Shown: positions 31,441 through 42,082, counted from the stretch's first letter. The stretch is DNA of 64,000 nt from Aquipseudomonas ullengensis (GCF_014174475.1 NZ_JACJUD010000003.1:434001-498000); one strand, 5' to 3'. Made by a program: numbers and translations. The notes: generated by a model not told the origin, from the letters alone.

Positions 31441-32862
31441 TCAGTCGGCTTGCGCCGTGAGGGCTTTGTCGCCAGCGCCCGAGCGTTTGCACAGGGTGGC
31501 CTCGACGCTGAGCTTGGCCGGCATGTTTTCCGGGCTGTGGATTTCCATGGCGAGCATGTTGAGGTCACGCCAGTCGGCGTCGTTGCGTAGCTCGAAGACG
31601 TAGCGGCCGCCGGTGTCGACGCGGTCGCTCTGTTCGATCTTGAAGTTCTCGCGGCGGCCGTTGAGGTACCAGATGGTCGCCATGGACTCATGCACGGACG
31701 GGTCGCTGAAGGTCAGGTCGACCAGGTAGTCGCGCGCCGGCAAGGTGCGCAGCTGGTCTTCGCCATTGACCAGCACCTCGTTGCTGCCGGGCTTGAGGGT
31801 GACCTGGTTCTTCATCACCACCGGGCGGCCTTCGCAGCCGTTGTTCACCAGCGGCACGGCCTGGCGGTAGAAGCTCTGCTGGGCCAGGTCGTAGTGGGTG
31901 GCGAACTCCCAAACCAGGATCTTCGGCGGGCTGTCGTGGAACTCCTGGCTGCTCATGTACTGCAGCAGGGCGCTGTCGAAGCCACCGCCGCTGACTGACA
32001 TGTTGAGCACGTCGGCGCCGCTGTACTGCTCGAGGAACCCGGCGAAGTTGTAGGCCGGGCCGCTGTTGCTGGTGCCGACCAGGGCGATCTGCGGGTTGGA
32101 TTCGTCGCCGAACAGGTCGCCGCCACCGGTATCGCCCACCGGCTCGGTTTCGTAGCGGTCGACGTACTGGGTGGCGTAGCTCACGCCGCAGAAGGTGGTG
32201 GCGGTCTTGTGCAGGGTGCCGGCCTTGGGCAGCAGGCCGGTGACCTTGCTGGCGAATTCCTTCTTGGGAATCTCGGCGAAACCGGGGATGTCCTTCATCG
32301 TCTCGGCCACCAGCTCGGCGGTGCGCTCGGCGCCGGCCGGGGTCCAGTGGTGGTCGGCCTTGAAGTAGTAGTCGGTGTCCTTGCCCTGTTCGTCGAACAG
32401 CGGCGACAGGTCGGTGACCCAGATCCCGGTCTTGCGCAGCTCGGCCACGGCCTGCAGGTAGTTCTGCTTGGCCAGGTCATAGTTGAAGTCGGCCTTCTCC
32501 GCAGCGGTGAGCTTCTCGCGGTTCACCAGCCCGCGGGTCGGCTGGTAGACGATCATCAGCTCGATGCCGCGTGCCTTGAGCGCGTCATGCAGGCGCTTGA
32601 ACTGGCTGTAGCCCTCACGCGTGGTGCCGAAGTCGGTGCGCAGGTCGTAGCGGGTACGGAACAGCCAGTCGCCCTCGCCCTGCACCAGGGTGGTGAAGAA
32701 GCTCAGGTACTTGCTGTTGTAGTTGCTCGGGTTCTGCGCGGCGGGGCACAGCGGGCCGATGGCACGGGCCTGGTATTGCGGCTCGGCGAGAGCGGCGGGG
32801 CTGGCCAGGGTCAGCAGCGAGGCGGCGAGGGCCAGCGGGCGAATGGGGCGATAGTGAGTCAT
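31441..32862 (-). CDS. algX: Alginate acetyltransferase / polymer-binding protein AlgX
   Basis: AlgX is the periplasmic terminal O-acetyltransferase and part of the trans-envelope complex with AlgK. The 473-aa protein has a signal peptide ending SPAALA, the SGNH-like motif [10 protein letters not shown] near residues 172-180 and a nucleophile Ser in [13 protein letters not shown] near residue 265. The C-terminal carbohydrate-binding module (about residue 345 on) includes [20 protein letters not shown]. It starts 12 bases after algG. Confidence 0.95.
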   Translation of the reverse strand: MTHYRPIRPLALAASLLTLASPAALAEPQYQARAIGPLCPAAQNPSNYNSKYLSFFTTLVQGEGDWLFRTRYDLRTDFGTTREGYSQFKRLHDALKARGIELMIVYQPTRGLVNREKLTAAEKADFNYDLAKQNYLQAVAELRKTGIWVTDLSPLFDEQGKDTDYYFKADHHWTPAGAERTAELVAETMKDIPGFAEIPKKEFASKVTGLLPKAGTLHKTATTFCGVSYATQYVDRYETEPVGDTGGGDLFGDESNPQIALVGTSNSGPAYNFAGFLEQYSGADVLNMSVSGGGFDSALLQYMSSQEFHDSPPKILVWEFATHYDLAQQSFYRQAVPLVNNGCEGRPVVMKNQVTLKPGSNEVLVNGEDQLRTLPARDYLVDLTFSDPSVHESMATIWYLNGRRENFKIEQSDRVDTGGRYVFELRNDADWRDLNMLAMEIHSPENMPAKLSVEATLCKRSGAGDKALTAQAD

Positions 32863-32874
32863 GTCGTTCCTTCC

Positions 32875-34422
32875 TCAGTCCTGGAGTTCGGCCTGGCTTT
32901 CGACGGGGTCGATGAGCACGGCTTTCTTGCGGCGCACCAGCAGGTCGAGGATTTCTTCCTGGCGCTCACCGAGAATGCCGCTGAAGCTGATGCCGGTGCT
33001 CTTGGAGGGCGCGGTGAGGGCCACGTTGTAGAGCTCCAGGCTCAGTGGCGAGTCGATCGACAGCGGGCTGGAGCCATTGGCGGCCAGCTCGCCGCCGACC
33101 ACGATCATCGACACCTTGGTGTCGAACGGGTCGAGCGCGATGTCGCGGTCGGTGTCGGAGAGGTCCTTGATGTGGCCGTAGACGCCGGTCAGGCCGTTGG
33201 CCGCGGCGAGGTTTTCGTACAGGCGGATGTTCACGCTGTTGCGGATGCGGATGCCGTGGCGCGCGTTGTTCAGCACCTGGTTGCCCCACAGCAGGTTGTC
33301 CGGGCTCTCGTACAGGGTGATGCCGTCGGCGTGGTTGCGGTAGACGTGGTTGTAGGCCACCAGGTTGCCCACGCTGTTGCGGTCGATGACGATGCCGGAG
33401 AGCTGGTTGTCGTAGCTCTTGTTGTTGATGATCCAGCTGTTGTTGACCTCCCGCGAGATGATGATGCCGTGCTTCTTGCGGGTCCCGTAGACGGTGTTGT
33501 TGGCGATGATCAGGCCGTGGGAACGGTCGTGCGGGTCGATGCCATACACGATGTTGTCGCGGTAGGTGTTGCCCTTGATCACCACGTTCTGCGCCTCGAA
33601 GCAGTAGAAGCCGTACCAGTGGTCGACGAACTCGGAGTCCACCAGCCAGCCGGTCGGTTCCGGGCGTTTCAGGCGGGCGTGCATGCCCGGCGTGTACTGG
33701 GTGATGGAGATACCGTAGGACTTGGAGTTGTCGTAGCCCAGGCTGGTGACCAGGCTCTTGGCGATGTACAGCTCGCTGCCGCCCCAGGACACCAGGAACG
33801 GGCGGAAGGTCTTCGGTTGCTTGAACCAGGCCGGCTCGTCCTTGGTTTCATTCCAGGCGGTGAGCTGGGTGTCGGTGATGAACAGCTTGCCGTCGTTGAC
33901 CATGAACGCACCGCGCTCCTGGGACAGGCGCAGTTCCTTGACCTCCTTGCCGACATGCAGGGTGGCGCCCTGGGCGACCACCAACGGCAGGCGGGCGATG
34001 TATACACCCGGTGCGGTCTCGGCGAACTGGCTGGGCGGCAGGTGCTTGGCCAGGTCCTTGGGCGTGACATAGCCGCCCTCGATGAAGATCGCCAGGGGAA
34101 TGCCGCGCTGGCGGCTGACCCATTCACGCAGGCGTTCGTTGCCGCCGATGAAGTCCTTCAGGGCGTCCTGCTGCAGCATGCGCCGCACCACCACCTGTCC
34201 GGTGGGCTTGGTCTGAATCTTCGCCAGCACCGCCTCGCGGGTGTAGCCGCCCAACTCCGGCAGCGTGGGCTTGGCCAGTTGCAGCTGGTTGATCGGCGCA
34301 CTGGTCACCGTGTAGTTCTTGGTTTCCTTGAGCTCCTTGGTCGGCTGCGGCGCATTGGCTTCGGCCAGTTGCAGCAGGCCGAGCAGCACGCCGCCGCAGA
34401 GCAGGCGCAGACCCAGGGGCAC
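32875..34422 (-). CDS. algG: Poly(beta-D-mannuronate) C5-epimerase AlgG
   Basis: AlgG converts mannuronate to guluronate in the periplasmic polymer. The 515-aa protein is a right-handed beta-helix with several CASH-like repeats; the catalytic loop DPHDRSHGLIIANN contains the DPHD motif near residue 315. I start it at GTG 34422, which gives a proper signal peptide (PLGLRLLCGGVLLGLLQLAEANA). The next in-frame ATG upstream (34542) would translate through a REP repeat and lacks a signal sequence. The C terminus VLIDPVESQAELQD is identical in form to P. aeruginosa as I recall it. Confidence 0.93.
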   Translation of the reverse strand: MPLGLRLLCGGVLLGLLQLAEANAPQPTKELKETKNYTVTSAPINQLQLAKPTLPELGGYTREAVLAKIQTKPTGQVVVRRMLQQDALKDFIGGNERLREWVSRQRGIPLAIFIEGGYVTPKDLAKHLPPSQFAETAPGVYIARLPLVVAQGATLHVGKEVKELRLSQERGAFMVNDGKLFITDTQLTAWNETKDEPAWFKQPKTFRPFLVSWGGSELYIAKSLVTSLGYDNSKSYGISITQYTPGMHARLKRPEPTGWLVDSEFVDHWYGFYCFEAQNVVIKGNTYRDNIVYGIDPHDRSHGLIIANNTVYGTRKKHGIIISREVNNSWIINNKSYDNQLSGIVIDRNSVGNLVAYNHVYRNHADGITLYESPDNLLWGNQVLNNARHGIRIRNSVNIRLYENLAAANGLTGVYGHIKDLSDTDRDIALDPFDTKVSMIVVGGELAANGSSPLSIDSPLSLELYNVALTAPSKSTGISFSGILGERQEEILDLLVRRKKAVLIDPVESQAELQD

Positions 34423-34434
34423 GCCTCGGCTAGG

Positions 34435-34500
34435 TGTAGGAGCCAGCTTGCTGGCGATGCTCTTCAGCTGGCCTGGATCGCCAGCAAGCTGGCTCCTACA
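34435..34500. repeat. REP pair between algE and algG
   Basis: Inverted TGTAGGAGCCAGCTTGCTGG units with a 20-base spacer lie 12 bases upstream of the chosen algG GTG start, between algE and algG. Confidence 0.85.
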
Positions 34501-34546
34501 GGTCGAGTAGGGCGGGTTGATGGTCTGTGCGTACATGGCCATACCC

Positions 34547-35995
34547 TCAGAAGCGCCAGATGAAGTCGACGAAGGCGCGATGCATCAGCGAGTCGGTATC
34601 GCTGGCATAGGCGTTGCCGGGTTTGAACACGCCGCCACGCAAGCGCACCAGGGCCGAGCGGTCATCCAGGTGCTCACTCATGCCGGCGGGCAGCAGGCCC
34701 TGTTTGAAGTACTTGGTCACCACCAGGTCAAGCTCCTGGCCGACGTCCTTCTCGCCGTCCTGCAGCGGGGCGATGATGCCGCTCTGGCCGATGTCCTGAT
34801 TGTCGTCGACGCGCCAGAAGCGGTGGTAGACCAGACTGGCGTCGTAGTCTTCCTGCAGCTTCCACGAGGCGAAGGCGGTAGCTACCTGCAGGTTGGACAG
34901 CTCGCCACGGAAGGCCTCGCCGAAGCGGTGCACGCGCGAATCGACGCCGGTGAAGGCCGAGCGGTTGCTCTCCAGGCCGGTTTGCATGAACTGCTCGGAC
35001 TTGTCGTCGTCACCGCCACCACTGCCACGGGCATAGGCGCCGCCGACTTTCCATTGCTCGTCGAGGCTGTAGCGCAGGCCGAGGTCGACGGCCCAGGCAT
35101 CGACGTCCTGATCGCGCTTGCCGGTGGCGATGCGTTCGTCGCCGACCACTTGCTGTTGCAACTGCTCGGTATCGCCGGTCAGCCAGGTGGCCTGGGCCCA
35201 GTAGTTGAGCGGGTTCTTCGAGTTGGGGTTGAAGAAGTCGCCGTCGGCGTTAAGACCGAGCCAGGTAAGGTCGCCGGTGTAGCGCTTGTCCAGCTCGTCG
35301 ACGGTCTCGCCGGGTTTGCGCAGGTCGCCACTGTCATGGCTGTGGTGGGCCTTGACGCCGACCCGGTGGCCGGGCGTCCACTGGTAGGACAGGTCGCCGA
35401 ACAGGTGCTGGCGGTCTTCGTCTTCCGGGGCCAGTTCATCGAGGTCGGTGCGGTAGTCGGAGAAGCGCTCGGCGATGCCAGCATGGGCTTCCACCAGGCT
35501 GGTGTCGAAACTCCAGCGCAGCGCCTCGATGTTGTTGTCCCACCAGGTGCCTTCGTCGCTGCGCACGCGCTGGCGACCCAGGCGCAGGTGTTCGCCGGGG
35601 TAGGGCGTGAGGCCGGCATAGTCGACCCAGAATTCGCGCATCGCCAGGTAGCTCTTGTCCGGCTGGCGGCCGTCGTTACCGGCGTTTTCTTGCGCGTCGA
35701 GGTCGCTGGACTGGATGGTGTCGGTCTCGATGATGTCGCTGGCCGCCACCGCCTGGCCCATGGCGAAGGCGCTCCAGTTGCCGCGCTGGCCATACAGCCA
35801 GGGGCGCACGTCGATACCCATGCCTTCGACGTCGCCGCCCTTGGCGGTGCCGAGGTCGCGGTCGTCTTCCGATTGCAGGGTGATCTTCACGTCGAGGCCG
35901 AAGTTCGGGTCGGTGACCTGTACCGCCCAGGCCGAACTGGCGGTCAGCAATGACATGCCGAGGCCCAGGCTGGTGGTGATCCTATTCAGTTTCAT
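34547..35995 (-). CDS. algE: Alginate export porin AlgE
   Basis: AlgE is the outer-membrane beta-barrel through which alginate leaves the cell. The 482-aa protein has a signal peptide ([16 protein letters not shown]), alternating amphipathic strands such as [14 protein letters not shown] and [26 protein letters not shown], and a C-terminal phenylalanine (FVDFIWRF) as expected for BAM-assembled barrels. It starts 25 bases after the algK stop. Confidence 0.95.
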   Translation of the reverse strand: MKLNRITTSLGLGMSLLTASSAWAVQVTDPNFGLDVKITLQSEDDRDLGTAKGGDVEGMGIDVRPWLYGQRGNWSAFAMGQAVAASDIIETDTIQSSDLDAQENAGNDGRQPDKSYLAMREFWVDYAGLTPYPGEHLRLGRQRVRSDEGTWWDNNIEALRWSFDTSLVEAHAGIAERFSDYRTDLDELAPEDEDRQHLFGDLSYQWTPGHRVGVKAHHSHDSGDLRKPGETVDELDKRYTGDLTWLGLNADGDFFNPNSKNPLNYWAQATWLTGDTEQLQQQVVGDERIATGKRDQDVDAWAVDLGLRYSLDEQWKVGGAYARGSGGGDDDKSEQFMQTGLESNRSAFTGVDSRVHRFGEAFRGELSNLQVATAFASWKLQEDYDASLVYHRFWRVDDNQDIGQSGIIAPLQDGEKDVGQELDLVVTKYFKQGLLPAGMSEHLDDRSALVRLRGGVFKPGNAYASDTDSLMHRAFVDFIWRF

Positions 35996-36020
35996 CTGTT
36001 GCTCCTTGCCGGCAGGTCGC

Positions 36021-37406
36021 TTACAGCGCCTGCGCGTTCAATTGGGCCTGGTCCTGCAGCGCGGCGCCGCGCAGTGCGCGCTCCTCGCGCAGTTTCTGCT
36101 CGGCCTGGCTCAGCTGCGTGGCGGGTAACTGCTGGCTGACGGCGCGCGCCAGTTCGACCGCTTGTGGGGTGTTCTTGGGTAGCGCCAGCTGGCTGAACAC
36201 ATAGGCGCTGGTCAGGTCGGGCTGGATGCCCTTGCCCTGGGAGAACATCTGGGCGAGGGCGAAGTCGGCGTTGATCTGCCCGGCGCGGGCGGCGCTGAGC
36301 AGGTGATCGAGGGCTTGCTGCGGATAGACCTCGCCGAGGTAGCCACGCAGGTAGATCTGCCCCAGCAGGTAGTTGGCGGCAGGCTCGCTGGGTGCGGCCT
36401 TGCGCAGGTGCTGCTCGGCCTTCTGCGGGTTCTGCGGCACCAGCTTGCCTTCGTAGTAGAGCTTGCCGAGCAGCAGTTCGGCGCGCGGCAGGGCGGCTTC
36501 GCGGCCGTGCTTGAGGTAGCCCATCATGGTTTCGGTATCGCCCAGGCCGGGATAGTCATAGAGCAGGCGGGCCAGGCTGACCCAGGCGGCCGGGTACTGC
36601 GGGGCGATGGTTTCGAGCAGCTCCTGGGCCTTGTTCTCGGCCGGCTTGCCGAGTTCGGCATCGGCCAGCACCTGGGCCACCGACTCGACCCGCTGGGCCG
36701 GCACGACGCCGCTCTGGTAGCCACTCATCAGGCGCTGCAGCAGGGCTTCCTGGGCATCGGCCTGGCCCTGCACCTGGTACACGGTGGCGAGTTCGACGTA
36801 GCACACGTCGGCCTGTTCGATCAGACCCTGGCAGATCCGTTCGATCTCGCCGAGGTGCTGGTTGTAGGTGCCCTGGGTGCGATAGACCAGGACCTGGGCC
36901 AGCTCGGCCTGCGGGTGGCCCTGCTCGCGCCAGGCGGAAATGCGCGCTTGTACGTTCATGCCGGGAAAGTCCTGTGGATATTGCAGATAGAGCATCACCA
37001 GCGGCAGCAGGCTGCTTGGCTCGCCGGCGGTGAAGGCCTCTTCGAGCAGCTGTGCCGACTCGCGGCGCTCAGCGGTGCTGGCGTCGGGCTTGCGCGCCAG
37101 CAGCTTGCCGAGCCGGGCCTTGGCCCGCGGAGATTCATCCATGGCCTGGCGGTAGGTCTGCTCGGCTTTCTTCAGGTCCTCGGGCGTGCCGCTGGCCACC
37201 TGCAGGTCGGCCAGGCCGACGGCGGCGTCGCTGTAGCCCATTTCGGCCAGGACGCGGAAGTTGCGCTCGGCGGTGACGGTGTCGCCGTTCTTCAGCGCCT
37301 CGTTGGCCAGGCGCTGGTCCGGCAGGCCGACGCAACCGGCCAGGCTGACGGCCAGGCTCAGCAGCAGCGGGGCGGCCAGGGGCATGCGGGAGTCGATATG
37401 GGACAC
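36021..37406 (-). CDS. algK: Alginate secretion lipoprotein AlgK
   Basis: AlgK is an outer-membrane lipoprotein that positions AlgE and binds AlgX. The 461-aa protein has the lipobox SLAGC near residue 25 and Sel1/TPR-like repeats across most of its length (for example [24 protein letters not shown] and [30 protein letters not shown]). The GTG at 37406 follows GAGGAGG with an 8-base spacer. The gap to alg44 is enlarged by an inserted 266-bp element, so original coupling to alg44 may be lost. Confidence 0.93.
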   Translation of the reverse strand: MSHIDSRMPLAAPLLLSLAVSLAGCVGLPDQRLANEALKNGDTVTAERNFRVLAEMGYSDAAVGLADLQVASGTPEDLKKAEQTYRQAMDESPRAKARLGKLLARKPDASTAERRESAQLLEEAFTAGEPSSLLPLVMLYLQYPQDFPGMNVQARISAWREQGHPQAELAQVLVYRTQGTYNQHLGEIERICQGLIEQADVCYVELATVYQVQGQADAQEALLQRLMSGYQSGVVPAQRVESVAQVLADAELGKPAENKAQELLETIAPQYPAAWVSLARLLYDYPGLGDTETMMGYLKHGREAALPRAELLLGKLYYEGKLVPQNPQKAEQHLRKAAPSEPAANYLLGQIYLRGYLGEVYPQQALDHLLSAARAGQINADFALAQMFSQGKGIQPDLTSAYVFSQLALPKNTPQAVELARAVSQQLPATQLSQAEQKLREERALRGAALQDQAQLNAQAL

Positions 37407-37436
37407 GCTGGCGTCCTCCTCAGTAATCGGCTGATA

Positions 37437-37702
37437 GGGTCTGTTCCCGCTTCATTCGCGAGCCGCGTTGCTGCGGAAAGTCTCGCCAGGCTAGGCGTGG
37501 GATGCAGGCAATGGTTGTCCCCTTGCCAAGTCCCACAACGACGCATGGCGAGACTTTCCGCGCAACCCGAAGGGACGGGCCCGTTTTTGCGCGGGACGTC
37601 GTTACTCGACGGCTCATTTGGACGACCAAACTTCGCGTCTCGCGCCTAGTCCCGCGCATAAACGGGCTCCGTCGCGGCCGTGAATGAAGCGGGAACAGAC
37701 CC
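37437..37702. mobile_element. 266-bp fold-back MITE inserted in the 3' end of alg44
   Basis: Perfect 21-bp terminal inverted repeats (37437-37457 and 37682-37702, beginning GGGTCTGTTCCCGCTTCATT) are flanked by TA on both sides (37435-37436, 37703-37704). Internal inverted pairs are GCGGAAAGTCTCGCCA (37473-37488) with 37546-37561, and a 24/25-base pair at 37574-37597 and 37649-37673, plus smaller nested stems. The TA target suggests mobilisation by an IS630/Tc1-type transposase, none of which is encoded here. It overlaps the last 18 codons of alg44. Confidence 0.85.
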
Positions 37703-38851
37703 TAGTGCCTTGTCGATCATCCAGTCGAACGACGGGCCGCGGTCGATGGTGACTTCCACGGGCTGGCCGGCGAAGGTGCTCGGCAGCGGCTGGTCGGGCT
37801 GGATCACCGCGCGGATGTCCGAGGACAGGCCGCCTTCGTGCAGGCTGGTGCTGACCACCAGGCCGTGGCGCGGCTGGTCTTCATCGCCAATCCAGAAACT
37901 GACCCGCGAGCCGGGTTTGGCCTGGGCCAGGTTGCGGTAAGGGAAGCTGGCGTTGATGGTGGCGTAGCTGTCCTGTGGCACCAGTTCGAAGATCACGTCG
38001 CCCTTGCTGGCGAACTGGCCGTCGGCCACCAGCTGGCGCGCCACCTTGCAGTTGCACGGGCTGGTCAGGGTGCCCTTCATCTGCTTGCCGAACAGCTCCT
38101 CGACATTGGCCGGGCTCAGCTGCTCGTCGCTCAGGTGGCCCTTGAGCATTTCCAGCATGCTCGCGGAGAAGGCGGCGATGGGCGCGCCCTTGGCCACCTT
38201 GTCGCTACCCTCGGGCAGCAGGGTCTGCACCGTGCCCTCGCGCGGCATGGTCACCTGCAAGGACGGCACGCTGACCAGGGCCGACTGGGCATGGGTGACG
38301 AAGTACAGGTTGTAGATCGACTGGAAGATGTAGCCGAAGGCGGCCAGGCCGACGACGAAGATGCCTAGGCTCAGGGTGATCGCCTTGAAGCGGCCGAAGA
38401 AACCCAGGCCGGAGCCCTTGCCGCCCTGCTTGCGGGCCTTGGTGAAGTTCTCCCGCTGCAGGGTGTTGAGCAAGTCGCCGACGCTGATGATCTCGCCGGC
38501 CAGGTGGGCGCTGATCAGGTAGCGCAGGGTGGCGATGTCGCGCGGTTTGAGGTTGTGGAACTGGCAGCCGACGCGGCCGCTGTCGAGCTCGAAGGAGCGC
38601 ACCTGGAACTCGATGTCGATGCCCAGGTTGAGGCCATCCAGCTTGAATTGCAGGTGGCCCTGGTAATAGTCGCCCACCTGCACCGGCTGGCGGTCGGCGC
38701 TGAAACTCAGGCCCCCGGCAGACAGGTCGAGGATGCGCTGTTCGACGCGCTCGCGTCCCTTGGTCAGGTAGCGCAGCACCGCAGGGATCTTGACCCGGGC
38801 ATGCTGGCGTTGGGCTTCCGCTTCGTGGACCACATTGACGGCTGTATTCAT
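37646..38851 (-). CDS. alg44: Alginate co-polymerase, c-di-GMP receptor Alg44 (altered C terminus)
   Basis: Alg44 binds c-di-GMP and activates the Alg8 synthase. The 401-aa product has an N-terminal PilZ domain with the RxxxR element in QRQHARVKIP near residue 20 and DLSAGG near 48. One transmembrane helix follows (AITLSLGIFVVGLAAFGYIF near residue 165), then a periplasmic membrane-fusion-like domain (GTVQTLLPEGSDKVAKGAPIAAF). The last 18 residues (from GSVPASF to VYARD) are encoded inside an inserted element. Without the element the frame would end Leu-Ser-Ala-Asp-Tyr-stop right before the algK RBS. Whether the new tail affects activity is unknown; it is far from the PilZ domain. Confidence 0.93.
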   Translation of the reverse strand: MNTAVNVVHEAEAQRQHARVKIPAVLRYLTKGRERVEQRILDLSAGGLSFSADRQPVQVGDYYQGHLQFKLDGLNLGIDIEFQVRSFELDSGRVGCQFHNLKPRDIATLRYLISAHLAGEIISVGDLLNTLQRENFTKARKQGGKGSGLGFFGRFKAITLSLGIFVVGLAAFGYIFQSIYNLYFVTHAQSALVSVPSLQVTMPREGTVQTLLPEGSDKVAKGAPIAAFSASMLEMLKGHLSDEQLSPANVEELFGKQMKGTLTSPCNCKVARQLVADGQFASKGDVIFELVPQDSYATINASFPYRNLAQAKPGSRVSFWIGDEDQPRHGLVVSTSLHEGGLSSDIRAVIQPDQPLPSTFAGQPVEVTIDRGPSFDWMIDKALGSVPASFTAATEPVYARD

Positions 38852-38877
38852 GGGGAGAATTCCTGTTCGAGTTCCGG

Positions 38878-40359
38878 TCACACCAACGCCAGGAGCGTGG
38901 CGATGAAAACGCTGGTGGCAGAAAAGGTCATGGCGCGCGACGACCAGGTGTTAAACCAGCGGGTGAAGCTGGCCAAGCCACGGTCGAGGGTGGTGTTCTG
39001 GCGGGTCCAGGACTGCTGGTCGAGGCGGAAGAACACGTAGATCTTCACCAGCGCGCCGACGATCTGGTTGTAATAGAGGATCAGCGGGTAGGCCGGTCCG
39101 ATGTGGTGGCCGCTGAGGCTGAGGAGCAGGGTGAGGACCAGGCGGGTGATGCCGATCCACAGCAGGTAAACCAGGATGAAGGCGATGCTGTACTTGACGC
39201 TGGCGATGATCGCCACGCACAGGCCGAGCAGGCTGGTCCACATCGACACGCGCTGGTCGAACAGCACCACGCTGGTGAAGGCGCCGAGGCGTCGCACGCC
39301 CAGGCGCAGGGCCCGCGAGTTCTGCCGCAGGTTGTTGCCGTACCAGCGGAACATCAGTTTGCGACTGGCCTTGATAAAGCTCTTCTCCGGCGGATGCTCG
39401 ACCGTGTTGATCGCCGCATCCGGCACGTAGAAGGTGTCGTAGCCCAGGCGCATCAGGCTGTACCAGCTGGATTTGTCGTCGCCAGTCAGGAACTGGAAGC
39501 GGCCCAGGCGCCAGTGGTCGAGGTGGTCGCTCTCGACGTCGGCGATGAACTCGGGGTCGGTGACCACGCTGGCGCGGAACACCGACATGCGCCCGGTCAT
39601 GGTCAGCACGCGCTTGCTCAGCGCCATCGAGCACATGTTCAGGTGGCGCTGGGCGAAGCGCAGCTTGTGCCACTCGCTCATCACGTAGCTGCCGCGTACC
39701 TCGCAGAACTCGTTGGTGGTCAGGCCGCCGACGTTGGGGAACAGCTTGAACCAGGGCACGGTCTTGCGGACCACGCCTTCGCCGAGCACGGTGTCGCCGT
39801 CGATCACCGCCACCACTGCATTGCTGTCCGGCATCTGCCGCGAGATGGCGCGAAAGCCGTGGGCCAGGCCGTCACGCTTGCCGGTGCCGGGGATGCGCAC
39901 GAAATCCAGGGTGACCTGCGCCGGTGGCGCGAGCTGGCTCCAGATGTCCTTGATCAGCAGCTCATCCGACAGCTCGACGATGGAGCACACCACGGTGGTC
40001 GGGTAGCCGCAGTCGATAGCCTCGCGGACCACCGAGCGGTAGACCATGGCGGTGGTCAACGCGTCGATGCGGAAGCTGGTGACCAGCAGGAACACGTGCG
40101 ATGGGTCGGCCGCGCTGCCGAGCTTGCGCACCTTGCGCCGGTAGTGCGGGTAGACCAGGTAGAGGAACAGGCAGCCGCGCAGGAAGTGCAGGGCGCCCAT
40201 GGAATAACGCCAGATGCCCACCACGCCGATCAGTAGGAGGAAATCCTTCGACTCGGGGTCGAATACCGTCCTCGGCAGTGCCAGCGCCAGCAGCATCAGC
40301 AGTGACAGGTAGAGCAGCCAACCGCTGGCCTGATTGATGCCTGTCTTCAGCTTGTCCAT
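38878..40359 (-). CDS. alg8: Alginate polymerase Alg8
   Basis: Alg8 is the inner-membrane family-2 glycosyltransferase that polymerises GDP-mannuronate. The 493-aa protein has N-terminal membrane helices ([16 protein letters not shown]), a GT2 domain with [14 protein letters not shown] (DGD metal-site motif) near residue 190, [25 protein letters not shown] near 295, and C-terminal helices after residue 370. The ATG at 40359 gives the usual MDKLKTG start; a longer upstream frame lacks support. Confidence 0.95.
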   Translation of the reverse strand: MDKLKTGINQASGWLLYLSLLMLLALALPRTVFDPESKDFLLLIGVVGIWRYSMGALHFLRGCLFLYLVYPHYRRKVRKLGSAADPSHVFLLVTSFRIDALTTAMVYRSVVREAIDCGYPTTVVCSIVELSDELLIKDIWSQLAPPAQVTLDFVRIPGTGKRDGLAHGFRAISRQMPDSNAVVAVIDGDTVLGEGVVRKTVPWFKLFPNVGGLTTNEFCEVRGSYVMSEWHKLRFAQRHLNMCSMALSKRVLTMTGRMSVFRASVVTDPEFIADVESDHLDHWRLGRFQFLTGDDKSSWYSLMRLGYDTFYVPDAAINTVEHPPEKSFIKASRKLMFRWYGNNLRQNSRALRLGVRRLGAFTSVVLFDQRVSMWTSLLGLCVAIIASVKYSIAFILVYLLWIGITRLVLTLLLSLSGHHIGPAYPLILYYNQIVGALVKIYVFFRLDQQSWTRQNTTLDRGLASFTRWFNTWSSRAMTFSATSVFIATLLALV

Positions 40360-40420
40360 AGAGTCATCCGTTCTGTCTCGGGATTGCCCCGAGCCTTGGC
40401 TCGGAGCGCTCCTTTGGTTC

Positions 40421-41731
40421 TTACCAGCAGATGCCTTCGGCACCGGCATGGCTGGTGCGACTCATGAAACCGACCAGGTCGATGATCTGCTTGCCGTCGG
40501 GCGAGCGCTCGGCCAGGCCGGCGAAGCGCTTGTCGGCGTTGCCCAGGACGATCACATCGGCGTTGTCGATCACCGAGTCGAAATCGCTGTTGAGCAGCGA
40601 CGAGACGTGCGGGATCTTCGATTCGATGTAGTCCTTGTTGGCGCCATAGACGCGCGCGTACTCGACGTTGCTGTCGAAGATGCTCAGGTCGAAGCCCTTG
40701 CCGATGAGCATTTCGGCCAGCTCCACCAGCGGGCTTTCGCGCAGGTCGTCGGTGCCGGCCTTGAAGCTCAGGCCGAGCAGGGCGACCTTGCGCTTGTCGT
40801 AGCCAGCGATCATGTCGAAGGCGTTCTGCACCTGGGCGGTGTTGCTGCGCATCAGCGAACCGATCAGCGGTGTATCGACGTCCAGCGAGCTGGCGCGGTA
40901 GTTCAGGGCGCGCACGTCCTTGGGCAGGCAGGAACCGCCGAAGGCGAAGCCGGGCTTCATGTAGTACTTGGACAGGTTGAGCTTGTGGTCCTGGCAGATC
41001 ACGTCCATCACCTCGCGCCCGTCGACGCCAACCGCCTTGGCGATGTTGCCGATCTCGTTGGCGAAGGTGACCTTGGCCGCGTGCCAGACGTTGCAGGTGT
41101 ACTTGATCATTTCCGCGACCTCGATGGTCTTGCGGATGATCGGGGCGTCGAGTTCTTCGTAGATGCTGGCCAGCAGGTCGCCGGAAGCCGTGTCGAACTC
41201 CCCGATGACGGTCATCGGCGGGAAGTCGTAGTCCTTGATCGCCGTGCTCTCGCGCAGGAACTCGGGGTTCACTGCCAGGCCGAAGTCGACGCCGGCCTTC
41301 TTCCCGGAGCAGTCCTCGAGGATCGGCAGCACCACGTTCTGTGCGGTGCCCGGCAGCACAGTGCTGCGTACCACCACGGTGTGGCGGCCGGCCTTGTCGC
41401 GCAGGGCAAAGCCGATTTCGCGGCACACACCTTCGATGTAATCCAGTTCCAGGTCGCCATTCTTCTTGCTCGGCGTGCCGACGCAGATGAATGACACCTC
41501 GGTGTCACGCACGGCGGCGGCGACATCGGTGGTGCCGCGCAGGCGGCCATTGCTCAGGCCCTGTTGCAGCAACGCTTCCAGGCCGGGTTCGACGATGGGC
41601 GACTTGCCCTGATTGATCAGATCAATCTTCTGGGCGGAGATATCAACACCCACTACTTCATGGCCACGGGCCGAGAGACAGCCGGCACACACGGCGCCCA
41701 CGTAACCTAAACCGAAAATGCTGATTCGCAT
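40421..41731 (-). CDS. algD: GDP-mannose 6-dehydrogenase AlgD
   Basis: AlgD oxidises GDP-mannose twice to GDP-mannuronate, the committing step of alginate synthesis. The 436-aa protein matches the P. aeruginosa length, with the N-terminal NAD-binding [18 protein letters not shown], the central helix [24 protein letters not shown], and the catalytic cysteine in [17 protein letters not shown] near residue 268. It is the first gene of the operon, with a leader of roughly 350 bases from the candidate promoter. Confidence 0.97.
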   Translation of the reverse strand: MRISIFGLGYVGAVCAGCLSARGHEVVGVDISAQKIDLINQGKSPIVEPGLEALLQQGLSNGRLRGTTDVAAAVRDTEVSFICVGTPSKKNGDLELDYIEGVCREIGFALRDKAGRHTVVVRSTVLPGTAQNVVLPILEDCSGKKAGVDFGLAVNPEFLRESTAIKDYDFPPMTVIGEFDTASGDLLASIYEELDAPIIRKTIEVAEMIKYTCNVWHAAKVTFANEIGNIAKAVGVDGREVMDVICQDHKLNLSKYYMKPGFAFGGSCLPKDVRALNYRASSLDVDTPLIGSLMRSNTAQVQNAFDMIAGYDKRKVALLGLSFKAGTDDLRESPLVELAEMLIGKGFDLSIFDSNVEYARVYGANKDYIESKIPHVSSLLNSDFDSVIDNADVIVLGNADKRFAGLAERSPDGKQIIDLVGFMSRTSHAGAEGICW

Positions 41732-41796
41732 TGCGTTCACCTCATCCATATATCGCGCAATTCAATAAGTGGCGGATAGCCACGGTGTTTCAGGCG

Positions 41797-42042
41797 CTCA
41801 TTCACGGGTAATGAATGAGTTGTTCAGGTATTAATAAGTCCGGCTCCCAAGGCGGAGGCGGAAGTGGGCTTGTTATAAAGTCAGGCCCGTTTAATTACCT
41901 TGCTTGTTCCTGCCAGGGCTAGTGCCACGTGGCTTGTGTTCGGGTTATAGGGTTAGGCGTTTTTCTCCTTTAACTTCGCGGTAACTTTTTCGAGTATGAA
42001 ACTGCCCGTCGAGCCTGGACTCGATGCGATGGAGGGCAGTTT
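41797..42042 (-). promoter_or_regulatory. Structured algD mRNA leader
   Basis: Two hairpins lie in the predicted leader. AAACTGCCC (41999-42007) pairs with GGGCAGTTT (42034-42042) around an inner TCGAG/CTCGA stem-loop, about 35 bases from the likely start of transcription. CTCATTC (41797-41803) pairs with GAATGAG (41813-41819) about 65 bases before the algD ATG. The rest of the 662-base gap is AT-rich without a gene. Confidence 0.55.
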
Positions 42043-42082
42043 TGGCTCACACGGAAGTTGTGTGAAGAAAGTTGTTACGGGG

